Assembly: GCF_002112505.1 (NCBI RefSeq)
Contig: NZ_NEHW01000013.1
Coordinates: forward strand, 1 to 64,000
Direction of reading: 5' to 3'
Length of the DNA stretch: 64,000 nt
Origin: Pseudomonas sp. R28(2017)
Lineage (GTDB): Bacteria > Pseudomonadota > Gammaproteobacteria > Pseudomonadales > Pseudomonadaceae
In this document: in pieces, positions 33,495 through 42,680 of the stretch
Numbering within the stretch: position 1 is the stretch's first letter
Layout of the letters: every line of letters starts with the position of its first letter
The notes under the pieces: model-generated
Told to the model about the DNA's origin: nothing
The model's input: the letters and a program-made list of their open reading frames with translations, nothing else
The model's database searches: none
Position numbers and translations under genes: made by a program

Positions 33495-34130
33495 TCAACG
33501 CGCGAGCTTCGGGGCAACCTCGCGCCAGCAGCCCTGCTCCAGCCCATCCAGTGCCCAGTCGCCGATCCGCACCCGTACCAGGCGCAAGGTCGGCAAGCCG
33601 ACTGCGGCAGTCATCCGACGTACCTGGCGATTGCGCCCTTCGCGGATCACCAGCTCCAGCCAGCTGGTCGGCACGCTCTTGCGGAACCGTACCGGCGGAT
33701 TGCGTGGCCATAGCTCGGGCTCATCGAGACGCCGGGCTTCGGCAGGCAAGGTGGGGCCATCATTGAGCTCCACGCCATCGCGCAAACGCTGGATCTGTTC
33801 GTCGCTCGGTTCGCCTTCTACCTGCACCCAATAGGTCTTGGGCAACTTGTGCTTCGGGTCGGCAATGCGCGCCTGCAGGCCGCCATCGTTGGTCAGCAGC
33901 AACAGGCCTTCGCTGTCACGGTCGAGCCGCCCGGCCGGGTACACGCCTGGGATGTCGATGAAATCCTTGAGCGTCGCGCGCCCTTCGCCGTCGCTGAACT
34001 GGGTCAGCACATCGAATGGCTTGTTGAACACAATCAGGCGTGGCTCGGCCGGTGGCGCCTTGGCCTGGCGACGGGGGCCGGCAGGCCGCGCCTGGGGGCG
34101 GCGCGGCTTGGAGCGGGGTGGCAGTGGCAT
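33495..34130 (-). CDS. rluE: 23S rRNA pseudouridine synthase E
   Basis: A 211-residue RsuA-family synthase that modifies U2457 of 23S rRNA in E. coli. The catalytic Asp is in PAGRLDRDSEGLLLLT (about residues 65-80). RLIVFNKPFDVLTQF and LVIREGRNRQVRRMTAAVGLP are the other family motifs. The N-terminal 30 residues are Arg/Pro/Ala-rich, likely an RNA-binding tail. It lacks an S4 domain, as RluE does. It is upstream of nothing on the same strand; amn starts further right on the same strand. Confidence 0.92.
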   Translation of the reverse strand: MPLPPRSKPRRPQARPAGPRRQAKAPPAEPRLIVFNKPFDVLTQFSDGEGRATLKDFIDIPGVYPAGRLDRDSEGLLLLTNDGGLQARIADPKHKLPKTYWVQVEGEPSDEQIQRLRDGVELNDGPTLPAEARRLDEPELWPRNPPVRFRKSVPTSWLELVIREGRNRQVRRMTAAVGLPTLRLVRVRIGDWALDGLEQGCWREVAPKLAR

Positions 34131-34136
34131 GGATCC

Positions 34137-35600
34137 TCAGCGGAACGGCGGCTCATCGAAGCTGCGCAGTTTACGCGAGTGCAACGAATTGAGCTCGGTG
34201 CGCAGCAGGTCGAGGGCGGCAATGCCGATCTTCAGGTGCTGGCTGACCGCACGGTTGTAGAAGGCGTTGGCCGAACCCGGCAGCTTGATTTCGCTGTGCA
34301 ACGGTTTGTCGGACACGCACAGCAAGGTGCCGTACGGCACCCGCAGGCGATAGCCCTGGGCAGCGATGGTGCCGCTTTCCATGTCCACCGCCACGGCGCG
34401 CGACAGGTTGATCAAGGGGCGCTCCTGGGCCCAGCGCAGCTCCCAGTTGCGGTCGTCGTAGGTCAGCACGGTGCCGGTGCGCAGGCGCTTCTTCAGCTCT
34501 TCGCCGCGCTCGCCGGTTACCTGCGCTGCGGCTTCCTGCAGCGCCAGCTGCACTTCGGCCAGCGCCGGGATCGGAATGTTGGGCGGTACCACCCGATCGA
34601 GAATGCCGTCGCGGCGCATGTAGGCGTGGGCCAGCACGTAGTCGCCGATGGTCTGCGACTGGCGCAGGCCGCCGCAGTGGCCGATCATCAGCCAGCAGTG
34701 CGGGCGCAGCACCGCCAGGTGGTCGGTGATGTTCTTGGCGTTGGACGGGCCGACGCCGATGTTGACCAGGGTCACGCCATCACCGTCACCCGCGATCAGG
34801 TGGTAGGCCGGCATCTGGTAGCGGTGCCAGACCACGCTGGCCACCAGGGCCTGGGCTTCGCCATGGTCCATGCCCTTCTCGATCACCACGTTGCCCGGCA
34901 GCACCATGCGCACGAAGCGCGGGTCTTCACGCAGCTGCTCGAGGCCGTGGCTGATGAACTGGTCGACATAACGGTGGTAGTTGGTCAGCAAAATCCACGG
35001 CTGCACGTGGCGCCAGTCGCTGCCGGTGTAGTGCACCAGGCGGCGCAGGGAGAAGTCCACGCGGGCGGCATCGAACAGCGCCAGTGGCAGGGTTTCGGCA
35101 TTGCCCCAGTCACACAGGCCATCGGCGATGTTGTCGGTGGCCGCCGACAGGTCGGTGCTGGGGAACACCCGCGCCAGCTCGGCGGCGGTGATGCCGCTGC
35201 CGGCCAGTTCATCACCCTGGTCGACCACGTAGGGGTACGGGATGTTCTGCTCGCTGACACCGACTTCCACGGTCACCGTGTAGTCATGCATCAACGGGCG
35301 CAGCTGTTCGAGCAGGTAACCGCGGAATGCCGCGGGCTGGGTGACCGTGACGCTGTAGGTGCCCGCCACCTGGACCTTGGCGTAGGCGCGGGTGGTGGCG
35401 GCCACTTCGCCGTGGCTGTAGTAGGTCAGGCGCAGCGCCGGGTAGCGGTACAGGGCGCGCTCATCGGCTCCCGGCTCGGTACGGTCCTTGAGGTAACGCT
35501 TGAGGGCCTGGCTCAGGGCCCCGGTGGCCTGTTCATGCAGGGCCGCCAGACGGTCGACGGCCTGTTCGGGGGTATCAACGACTACAAAAGCTTGGCTCAC
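34137..35600 (-). CDS. amn: AMP nucleosidase
   Basis: Hydrolyses AMP to adenine and ribose 5-phosphate in the cytosol, regulating adenylate pools. At 487 residues it matches E. coli Amn (about 484). The N-terminal Amn-specific domain is followed by a nucleoside-phosphorylase-like domain with MIGHCGGLRQSQTIGDYVLA (about residues 330-349), VDMESGTIAAQGYRLRVPYG and CVSDKPLHSEIKLPG. The start is GTG at 35600 with GGAAG upstream. The gene ends six bases before the rluE start and they may be co-transcribed. Confidence 0.95.
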   Translation of the reverse strand: MSQAFVVVDTPEQAVDRLAALHEQATGALSQALKRYLKDRTEPGADERALYRYPALRLTYYSHGEVAATTRAYAKVQVAGTYSVTVTQPAAFRGYLLEQLRPLMHDYTVTVEVGVSEQNIPYPYVVDQGDELAGSGITAAELARVFPSTDLSAATDNIADGLCDWGNAETLPLALFDAARVDFSLRRLVHYTGSDWRHVQPWILLTNYHRYVDQFISHGLEQLREDPRFVRMVLPGNVVIEKGMDHGEAQALVASVVWHRYQMPAYHLIAGDGDGVTLVNIGVGPSNAKNITDHLAVLRPHCWLMIGHCGGLRQSQTIGDYVLAHAYMRRDGILDRVVPPNIPIPALAEVQLALQEAAAQVTGERGEELKKRLRTGTVLTYDDRNWELRWAQERPLINLSRAVAVDMESGTIAAQGYRLRVPYGTLLCVSDKPLHSEIKLPGSANAFYNRAVSQHLKIGIAALDLLRTELNSLHSRKLRSFDEPPFR

Positions 35601-35684
35601 TCTGGGCTTCCTGTCTGGACATGCATGTCAGCCATCTTGCCTGCCTTTGTGGCTAAATACACCCCCGGTGGTCAGCCGTAGCAT

Positions 35685-37337
35685 TCAACTCGGCCAGGCC
35701 GGTGTCGCCCGCGCCACCAGTGCCTCGACATCAACGCCACGCGGCAAAGCGCCATACACTCGCCCGCCTCCGGCCAGGCGGCTATCGATGAACGCGTCGC
35801 TGACCACGGCATTCCCCGCCTCCAGCAGCAGCTTGGCCTGCAGTGCCAAGGCAATGTCCTCGGTCAACTGCCGTGCCCGGTACTGGATATCGCTAGTATC
35901 CGCAAACGCCCCCTTGAGGTTGCCGATATGCGCGGCCAGGCGCGGGTCGCCATGCCCATCGCCCAGCTCGGCGAACAGTGCATCGAGCACGCCAGGCTCC
36001 TTGGACAACGCACGTAGCACGTCCAGGCACTGCACGTTTCCAGAACCTTCCCAGGTCGAGTTCACCGGCGCTTCGCGATACAGCCGCGGCAGAATGCTGT
36101 CTTCGACATAACCGGCGCCGCCCAGGCACTCGGCGGCCTCGTTGATCATGGCCGGCGCCCGCTTGCAGATCCAGTACTTGCCCACCGCCGTGACCAACCG
36201 CGCGAAGTGCGCCTGCTGCGGGTCGTCGAGCTGCTCCAGAGCTTGCCCCATGCGCAAACTGAGGGCCAGCGCGGCCTCGCTTTCCAGGGCCAGGTCGGCC
36301 AGCACGTTCTGCATCAGCGGTTGCTCGTTCAGCACACGGCCACCGACCTTGCGATGGGCGCAGTGGTGTGCCGCCTGGGTCAATGCCTGGCGCATCAGCG
36401 CACTGGAGCCGACCATGCAGTCGAAGCGGGTCATGGCGACCATTTCGATGATGGTCGGCACGCCACGCCCCTCCTCGCCCACCATCCACGCCAAGGCACC
36501 GCGAAACTCGACTTCGCTGGAGGCATTGGAGCTGTTGCCCAGCTTGTTCTTAAGGCGCTGGATATAGAACTGGTTGCGGTTGTCGTCGGGCCGGTGGCGC
36601 GGCAGCAGGAAGCAGCTCAGGCCCTTGTCGGTCTGGGCCAGGGTAAGGAAGGCGTCGCACATTGGCGCCGAGCAGAACCACTTGTGCCCGACCAGCTCAT
36701 AGGCCTGCCCCGGGCCGGGGCTGCCGACCGGGTATGCGCGGGTGGTGTTGGCGCGCACGTCGGTGCCGCCCTGTTTCTCGGTCATGGCCATGCCCAGGGT
36801 CACCCCGGCCTTGTGCCGGTCACCGACATTGCGCGGGTCGTACTCGCAGGCAAGGATTTTCGGCAGCCAGTATTCGGCCAGTTCGGGCTGCAGCCTGAGC
36901 GCGGGCACGGCAGCGAAGGTCATGGTCAGCGGGCAGCCGGTACCGGCCTCGGCCTGGCTATGCAGGTACGTCATCGACGCCCGCGCCACATGGGCGCCGG
37001 GGCGGGGTTCGGCCCAGGGCAATGAAGGCAGGCCGTGCTCGACGGCGGTGCGCATCAGCTGGTGATAGGCGGGGTGGAACTCGACCAGGTCGATGCGATG
37101 GCCGTAGCGGTCATGGCTGCTGAATTCCGGCTTGTGCGCATTGGCCAGGAAGCCTGCGGCCATCAGCGGCCCGCCCGCCAGGGCACCATAGGCGTCGATC
37201 CGCGATTCGGCCCAACCGGCCCCGAAGCGCCGCGACCACTCCTGCAACGGCAGGTCGAGGCGGTACAGGTTGGCACCGTCGAGTGACGGCGGTTGGTTGG
37301 TGACTTCGTGGGTTTCAGCGTACTGGTGCAGGTTCAT
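35685..37337 (-). CDS. Acyl-CoA dehydrogenase, AidB-like
   Basis: A 550-residue flavoprotein of the AidB/ACAD11 branch. It has an AidB-type N-terminal extension, TLGMAMTEKQGGTDVRANTT (FAD-binding region), FCSAPMCDAFLTLAQTD, and the C-terminal AidB hallmark REAPVNSTWEGSGNV. AidB proteins bind DNA and are linked to alkylation damage in E. coli, but the physiological acyl-CoA substrate is unclear. It lies between amn and the LadS-like kinase, the same neighbourhood as in P. aeruginosa. A dyad AGTCA-N12-TGACT lies in its upstream region (37396-37417). Confidence 0.9.
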   Translation of the reverse strand: MNLHQYAETHEVTNQPPSLDGANLYRLDLPLQEWSRRFGAGWAESRIDAYGALAGGPLMAAGFLANAHKPEFSSHDRYGHRIDLVEFHPAYHQLMRTAVEHGLPSLPWAEPRPGAHVARASMTYLHSQAEAGTGCPLTMTFAAVPALRLQPELAEYWLPKILACEYDPRNVGDRHKAGVTLGMAMTEKQGGTDVRANTTRAYPVGSPGPGQAYELVGHKWFCSAPMCDAFLTLAQTDKGLSCFLLPRHRPDDNRNQFYIQRLKNKLGNSSNASSEVEFRGALAWMVGEEGRGVPTIIEMVAMTRFDCMVGSSALMRQALTQAAHHCAHRKVGGRVLNEQPLMQNVLADLALESEAALALSLRMGQALEQLDDPQQAHFARLVTAVGKYWICKRAPAMINEAAECLGGAGYVEDSILPRLYREAPVNSTWEGSGNVQCLDVLRALSKEPGVLDALFAELGDGHGDPRLAAHIGNLKGAFADTSDIQYRARQLTEDIALALQAKLLLEAGNAVVSDAFIDSRLAGGGRVYGALPRGVDVEALVARATPAWPS

Positions 37338-37395
37338 CGGGAGCTCCTGGAGCCGGGCATGCCTGAAAGGCCCAGTGAAGCACTCCCTGCGGGTC

Positions 37396-37417
37396 AGTCA
37401 AAGTGACAATAATGACT
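37396..37417. promoter_or_regulatory. Dyad upstream of the AidB-like gene
   Basis: AGTCA-N12-TGACT lies 58 bases before the gene's ATG in an AT-richer patch. It could be a regulator site; no family is assigned. Confidence 0.3.
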
Positions 37418-37488
37418 AAACATGTGGCAGGGGTGAGTCAGGGCCACCAAGGGCTCTCCACCGGCGCCCACCCGCTCAAGGCATGCGC

Positions 37489-39480
37489 CTAGAATCGCGT
37501 AGCCCCCGAAACGGCTCGGCCCGGCGGCATCTGCACCTGGGCAATGGCCACATTCAAGGTCAGCTCGAACCGGCTCCCCAACCCCCGCGTCGACTCATGT
37601 GAGAGCTTGCCGCCCAGCAACTCGGCCAGTTGCCGGCAGATCGACAGACCAATGCCCAGCCCGCCATAGCGCCGGGTCATCGAGCCGTCGACCTGGAAGA
37701 ACCGCTGGTAGAGAATCGCCTGGTCCAGGTCATCGAAACCGATGCCGCTGTCGCTGATGGTGAAACTCAACGCCAGGCTCTCAGGGCCAAGGCGGCGACC
37801 GCGGACCTGCACCATCACCCCCCCCTGGTGGGTGAACTTCAGGCCGTTGTCCACCAGGCAGCCCAGGCAACGGGCCATTTTCTGCGCATCGCCCAGCAAC
37901 TCGTCCGGCAGCTCGGCGGGGATGTCCAGGCTCAGGTACAACCCCTTGCCCAGGGCCGTTCCGGCATAGCCGGCGCGCAGGTCCTGCAGCGTGCGCCGCA
38001 GGCTGAACGGCAGCGCCTGCGGGCGCATGCGGCCAGCCTGCAGTTCGGTCAAAGTGAGAATGTCGTCAACCATGTCCATCATGTCCTGGGCCGAACCGAC
38101 CGCCGTGCGGTGGTACTGGGCCATCTCGGCACTCATGGGCAGTGTGTGCATCAGTTCCAGCGAGCCGATCACGCCGTTCATCGGTGTGCGCAGTTCGTGG
38201 GTGACGGTGGCGAGGAATTCGTCCTTCAGGTGATTGCTCCTGGCCAGCTGCTGGTTCATCTGCTCCAACGCCTGGCCGGTGTCACGCAACGTCTGTGCCT
38301 GCTGTTCGCGCATGCTGTTGATGCGGTCGGCCAGGGCCAGCGACAACAAGGCCACTTCCAGTGCCGACCCCAGCTGGCTGGAATACATGGTGATGAACAG
38401 GTTGGGCAGGTAACCCAGTACCATCAGGGTATTGACCAGCCCTCCGAGCAGAAACGCCGTCCAGGCGATGATGAACCAGCGTGCCACGCGCAGGCCGCGC
38501 ACCCAGGCATACAACCCGGCGGCAAAGATGCACACGGTAAAGAGCAGGGCCAGCACCGTGGCCATGCGCAAGGCGATGCCGTAGCGCATGCTCACCGACA
38601 GCACCATCACCAGCACGCCTGCGACCATCAACAGCTGCAGCAGCCGGTCGAAGCCAAGGCTGATCTTGCCCAACTGCAGGAAGTGCCGCGCGAACTGGCA
38701 CCCGAACAGGCCCGCAGCGCCAATGAACAGTGGCGTTGCGGCATTGGCCCACCACGGGCTGTCCGGCCAGAAGTAGGCGACCCCCGCCCCGTTCACCGAT
38801 ACCTGATACAGACCGAACGAGGCAATGTAGAGGATGTAATAGAGGTAACTGACGTCGCGCACGCTGAGGTAGATGAACAGGTTGTACACCGCCATCACCA
38901 GCAGCACACCGTAGATCATGCCCAGCACATAGAGGCGGGTCGGCTGGTCTTCCATGTAGGCTTCGGCGGACCACAACGCCAGCGGCGCCTGTACCGAACC
39001 CTCACTGTGCAGGCGCAGGTAGGCGGTGGTCGATTGCCCGGGTTGCAGCGGCAGTTCGAACAGGTAGTTGTTCTGGCGTATCTGGCGGCTGTCGTAGGGC
39101 AAGGCGTCGCCGGTACGCTGGGCCAGGCGGAAACCACCATCGCTGCCCGGCAGGTACAGCTCGATATGGTCCATGGGCGGGTAAGCCAGTTCCAGCAACC
39201 ACTGCCGCGGCTGCGCATCGGCAGTGGCCACATAGTGCAGGTCGATCTTGAGCCAGAACACCGATGTCGAGTACCCGGCGTTCAGCACGTCCTGGTGGTG
39301 CGTGCGGAAACGGCTGGCGAAGATCGGCGCGCTGACCTGGGCAATGCTGGCGCTGCCATCACGGTCCTCGTAGACCTGCATGACCTTGCCCAATGGAAGG
39401 TGCCGGGTCGCCGCGTCGAATTCGACGGCTCCGGCCAGCACGGGCAACAAGCCCAGAAGCACAATCAGCAAATAGCGCAT
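37489..39480 (-). CDS. LadS-like 7TMR-DISM sensor histidine kinase, no receiver domain
   Basis: 663 residues from the ATG at 39480. A signal peptide is followed by a DISMED2 periplasmic sensor (about 20-165, with FWLKIDLHY and YPPMDHIELYLPG), a seven-helix 7TMR-DISM region (about 180-390), a HisKA domain with FLATVTHELRTPMNG, and a HATPase with VDNGLKFTHQGG, DSGIGFDDLDQAI and YGGLGIGLSICRQL. The gene order amn, acyl-CoA dehydrogenase, kinase, thiD, thiE, hemL is that of the ladS locus of P. aeruginosa (PA3970-PA3977). P. aeruginosa LadS ends in a receiver domain; this protein stops right after the ATPase domain. Confidence 0.85.
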   Translation of the reverse strand: MRYLLIVLLGLLPVLAGAVEFDAATRHLPLGKVMQVYEDRDGSASIAQVSAPIFASRFRTHHQDVLNAGYSTSVFWLKIDLHYVATADAQPRQWLLELAYPPMDHIELYLPGSDGGFRLAQRTGDALPYDSRQIRQNNYLFELPLQPGQSTTAYLRLHSEGSVQAPLALWSAEAYMEDQPTRLYVLGMIYGVLLVMAVYNLFIYLSVRDVSYLYYILYIASFGLYQVSVNGAGVAYFWPDSPWWANAATPLFIGAAGLFGCQFARHFLQLGKISLGFDRLLQLLMVAGVLVMVLSVSMRYGIALRMATVLALLFTVCIFAAGLYAWVRGLRVARWFIIAWTAFLLGGLVNTLMVLGYLPNLFITMYSSQLGSALEVALLSLALADRINSMREQQAQTLRDTGQALEQMNQQLARSNHLKDEFLATVTHELRTPMNGVIGSLELMHTLPMSAEMAQYHRTAVGSAQDMMDMVDDILTLTELQAGRMRPQALPFSLRRTLQDLRAGYAGTALGKGLYLSLDIPAELPDELLGDAQKMARCLGCLVDNGLKFTHQGGVMVQVRGRRLGPESLALSFTISDSGIGFDDLDQAILYQRFFQVDGSMTRRYGGLGIGLSICRQLAELLGGKLSHESTRGLGSRFELTLNVAIAQVQMPPGRAVSGATRF

Positions 39481-39745
39481 ACAGCCCCAGCATGGCCTGT
39501 CCGGTCGCGTCGCGATGGCCCCCAATCCTTTTGAGACGACGAAATCCGGCAGCGCCCGTTTGTCGAGTTATCCGAGCACTCTAGCATAGCTTTCAACGCT
39601 GGCGAGGGGCCACTCTAATTTTCGATGAAAAGGCTCTATATCAATACTTTCAGAGCAGGAACACACAAAATTCTGACCGCTCGATCAGCAAATCTCGTTT
39701 GTAGGACGATCCGCACAAATAGGTTTGGTGGTAAGCTCGCCGACC

Positions 39746-40543
39746 ATGAATACCTACAGCTCCCGCCCCGTTGTCCTCTGTCTCTCCGGCCACGACCCAA
39801 GTGGCGGCGCCGGCTTGCAGGCAGATATCGAAGCCCTGATCGCTCAAGGCTGTCACGCCGCACCGACCGTGACAGCCCTGACCGTGCAGGATACCGTCAA
39901 CGTTTCCGACTTCCGCGTGCTCGACCGCGAGTGGGTCCTGGCCCAGGCCAACGCCGTGCTGGCCGATTCCACGGTCGCCGCCGTCAAGCTGGGCATGCTC
40001 GGCTCGATCGGCATGGTCGACACCGTCGCCGAACTGCTCAGTGCCCACCCGCACCTGCCGCTGGTCTGCGACCCGGTGCTGCGTGCCGGTGGCGGTGGCC
40101 GCCTGGGCAAGGACGAAGTCGGCTATGCCCTGCGCGAACGCCTGCTGCCGCTGGCGACCATCGCCACGCCGAACCTGCCAGAAGCACGCATCCTGGCCGA
40201 ACTGCCTGAAGGCACCGCCGACGAATGTGCCGAAAAACTGTTGCCGTTCTGTAGACACCTGCTGATTACCGGTGGTCACGGTGACGAAGACGAAATCCAT
40301 AACCGCCTGTACAGCCGCGACGGCCAGAGCCACACCTGGACCTGCCAGCGCCTGCCGGGCAGCTACCACGGCTCGGGCTGCACCCTGGCCAGCGCCCTGG
40401 CCGGTCGGCTGGCCCTTGGCGAGCAACTGCAAAGCGCGGTGAAGAGCGCCCTGGATTACACCTGGCGCACCCTGCGCGACGCCGAGCAGCTGGGCAAGGG
40501 CCAGTTCGTCCCGCGCCGCCTGCCCCTGGATTTCTGCTCCTGA
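39746..40543 (+). CDS. thiD: Hydroxymethylpyrimidine/phosphomethylpyrimidine kinase
   Basis: 265 residues, cytosolic. Phosphorylates HMP and HMP-P to HMP-PP for thiamine synthesis. Ribokinase-family motifs are LSGHDPSGGAGLQADIEA at the N-terminus and PGSYHGSGCTLASALA (about 210-225), with the catalytic Cys/Asp region. I set the start at 39746; the frame is open slightly upstream without a better ribosome site. It is the first gene of thiD-thiE-hemL, with gaps of 13 and 17 bases. No TPP riboswitch signature is visible in the 265-base leader. Confidence 0.95.
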   Translation: MNTYSSRPVVLCLSGHDPSGGAGLQADIEALIAQGCHAAPTVTALTVQDTVNVSDFRVLDREWVLAQANAVLADSTVAAVKLGMLGSIGMVDTVAELLSAHPHLPLVCDPVLRAGGGGRLGKDEVGYALRERLLPLATIATPNLPEARILAELPEGTADECAEKLLPFCRHLLITGGHGDEDEIHNRLYSRDGQSHTWTCQRLPGSYHGSGCTLASALAGRLALGEQLQSAVKSALDYTWRTLRDAEQLGKGQFVPRRLPLDFCS

Positions 40544-40556
40544 TACGAGGCTTTAA

Positions 40557-41180
40557 ATGAAGCTACGCGGTCTGTATGCAATCACCGACAGCCAGCTGCT
40601 CGCCGGCCGTTTCCTGTCCCACGTCGAAGCCGCGCTGGAAGGCGGTGTGTGCCTGCTGCAGTACCGCGACAAGAGCGACGACGCCGCCCGCCGCCTGCGC
40701 GAAGCCGAAGCGCTGATGAAGCTCTGCGAGCGCTATGGCACCCGACTGATCATCAACGACGACGCCGAACTGGCCGCGCGCCTGGGCGTCGGCGTGCACC
40801 TGGGCCAGACCGACGGCCCGCTGACGCCGGCGCGCGCGCTGCTCGGCCGCCAGGCAATCATCGGCTCCACCTGCCACGCCAGCCTCGAGCTGGCGGCCCA
40901 GGCGGCCAGCGAAGGTGCCAGTTATGTAGCCTTCGGCCGCTTCTTCAATTCCGTCACCAAGCCCGGTGCGCCGGCTGCCAACGTCGATCTGCTGGAGCAG
41001 GCCCGTGCCCAGGTGAAACTGCCGATCGCCGTAATCGGCGGCATCACCCTCGACAACGCCGCCCCGCTGATCGCCCATGGTGCCGACCTGCTGGCGGTGA
41101 TCCACGGCCTGTTCGGTGCCGACAGCGCGCAGGAAGTCACCCGCCGCGCCCGCGCCTTCAACGCCCTGTTCGCTTCCTGA
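40557..41180 (+). CDS. thiE: Thiamine-phosphate synthase
   Basis: 207 residues; joins HMP-PP and thiazole phosphate to thiamine phosphate. A TIM-barrel enzyme with LLQYRDKSDD (diphosphate loop Arg/Lys), IINDDAELAARLGVGVHLGQ and YVAFGRFFNSVTKPGA. It lies between thiD and hemL, in the conserved Pseudomonas arrangement. Confidence 0.95.
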   Translation: MKLRGLYAITDSQLLAGRFLSHVEAALEGGVCLLQYRDKSDDAARRLREAEALMKLCERYGTRLIINDDAELAARLGVGVHLGQTDGPLTPARALLGRQAIIGSTCHASLELAAQAASEGASYVAFGRFFNSVTKPGAPAANVDLLEQARAQVKLPIAVIGGITLDNAAPLIAHGADLLAVIHGLFGADSAQEVTRRARAFNALFAS

Positions 41181-41197
41181 TTTCGAGAGAAGATCCC

Positions 41198-42481
41198 ATG
41201 TCCCGTTCCGAAGCCCTGTTCGCCCAAGCCCAGAAGCACATCCCCGGCGGCGTCAACTCGCCGGTCCGCGCCTTCAAGAGCGTCGGCGGCACCCCGCTGT
41301 TCTTCAAGCATGCAGAAGGTGCCTACGTCGTCGACGAAGATGACAAGCGCTACGTCGACTACGTCGGCTCGTGGGGCCCGATGATCCTCGGCCACGGCCA
41401 CCCTGACGTGCTCGATGCGGTACGCCGCCAGCTGGAGCACGGCCTGTCCTACGGCGCGCCGACCGCGATGGAAACCGAGATGGCCGACCTGGTCTGCTCG
41501 CTGGTGCCGTCGATGGAAATGGTACGCATGGTCAGCTCCGGCACCGAAGCGACCATGAGCGCCATCCGCCTGGCCCGCGGCTACACCGGCCGCGACGCCA
41601 TCATCAAGTTCGAAGGCTGCTACCACGGCCACTCCGACAGCTTGCTGGTCAAGGCCGGCTCCGGCCTGCTGACCCAGGGCGTGCCGAGCTCGGCAGGCGT
41701 ACCGGCGGACTTCGCCAAGCACACCCTGACCCTGCCGTTCAACGACATCGCCGCGGTCGAGAAGACCCTGGCCGAAGTCGGCCAGACCGTGGCCTGCATC
41801 ATCGTCGAGCCGGTGGCCGGCAACATGAACTGCGTGCCACCGGCGCCTGGCTTCCTCGAAGGCCTGCGCGAGCAGTGCGACAAGCACGGCGTGGTGCTGA
41901 TCTTCGACGAAGTGATGACCGGTTTCCGCGTTTCGCTCGGCGGCGCCCAGGGTCATTACGGGATCAAGCCGGACCTGTCGACCTTCGGCAAGATCGTCGG
42001 CGGTGGCATGCCGGTGGGCTGCTTCGGTGGCAAGCGCGAAATCATGGGCTGCATTGCCCCGCTGGGCCCGGTCTACCAGGCCGGTACGCTGTCGGGCAAC
42101 CCGCTGGCCATGGCCGCTGGCCTGACCACCCTGAAGCTGATCAGCCGCCCTGGCTTCCATGACGAACTGACCGCCTTCACCAGCCGCATGCTTGATGGCC
42201 TGCAGCAGCGCGCCGATGCTGCTGGCGTGCCGTTCGTCACCACCCAGGCGGGCGCCATGTTCGGCCTGTATTTCAGTGGCGCCGACGACATCGTCACCTT
42301 CGACGACGTGATGGCCAGCGACGCCGAGCGCTTCAAGCGCTTCTTCCACCTGATGCTCGACGGCGGCGTGTACCTGGCGCCGAGTGCGTTCGAGGCAGGC
42401 TTCACGTCGATCGTCCATGGTGAAAAAGAGCTGCAGATTACCCTGGATGCGGCTGAAAAGGCCTTCGCCGCACTGAAGTGA
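41198..42481 (+). CDS. hemL: Glutamate-1-semialdehyde 2,1-aminomutase
   Basis: 427 residues; a PLP enzyme converting glutamate-1-semialdehyde to 5-aminolevulinate for heme. The PLP Lys is K265 in STFGKIVGGGMPVG. Cofactor contacts are in SSGTEATMSAIRLAR and LIFDEVMTGFRV. The start at 41198 follows AGAGA. It is the third gene of the thiD-thiE-hemL unit. A single REP palindrome follows its stop. Confidence 0.97.
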   Translation: MSRSEALFAQAQKHIPGGVNSPVRAFKSVGGTPLFFKHAEGAYVVDEDDKRYVDYVGSWGPMILGHGHPDVLDAVRRQLEHGLSYGAPTAMETEMADLVCSLVPSMEMVRMVSSGTEATMSAIRLARGYTGRDAIIKFEGCYHGHSDSLLVKAGSGLLTQGVPSSAGVPADFAKHTLTLPFNDIAAVEKTLAEVGQTVACIIVEPVAGNMNCVPPAPGFLEGLREQCDKHGVVLIFDEVMTGFRVSLGGAQGHYGIKPDLSTFGKIVGGGMPVGCFGGKREIMGCIAPLGPVYQAGTLSGNPLAMAAGLTTLKLISRPGFHDELTAFTSRMLDGLQQRADAAGVPFVTTQAGAMFGLYFSGADDIVTFDDVMASDAERFKRFFHLMLDGGVYLAPSAFEAGFTSIVHGEKELQITLDAAEKAFAALK

Positions 42482-42495
42482 TTGGCCGCCTGCAC

Positions 42496-42541
42496 CGGCC
42501 TCTGTGGGAGCGGGCTTGCCCGCGAAGAGGCCGGTACAGGC
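42496..42541. repeat. Single REP palindrome
   Basis: One REP arm with core GGGCTTGCCCGC flanked by GGCCTCTGTGGGAGC lies 15 bases after the hemL stop. It may shield the hemL mRNA 3' end. Confidence 0.88.
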
Positions 42542-42601
42542 AATAAATCCTTCTGCACAATCAGTTATCTTCTCCACCCGGACAGAATTTCGCGTAAAAC
42601 T

Positions 42602-42631
42602 TTGTAAGGTTGGCGCTGCTTATCCCATAAT
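42602..42631 (+). promoter_or_regulatory. Sigma70-type promoter of the Sel1-repeat gene
   Basis: -35-like TTGTAA (42602-42607) and -10-like CATAAT (42626-42631) are separated by 18 bases, 50 bases before the ATG. Confidence 0.5.
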
Positions 42632-42680
42632 GTGCCACCAGAGACATTGGCCGCAGCTTTGCAGAGGTAAGTCGATCCCC

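Noticed and set aside
39481..39745. TPP riboswitch ahead of thiD
   Set aside because: The conserved CUGAGA and ACCUGA-type elements are not visible in this leader.
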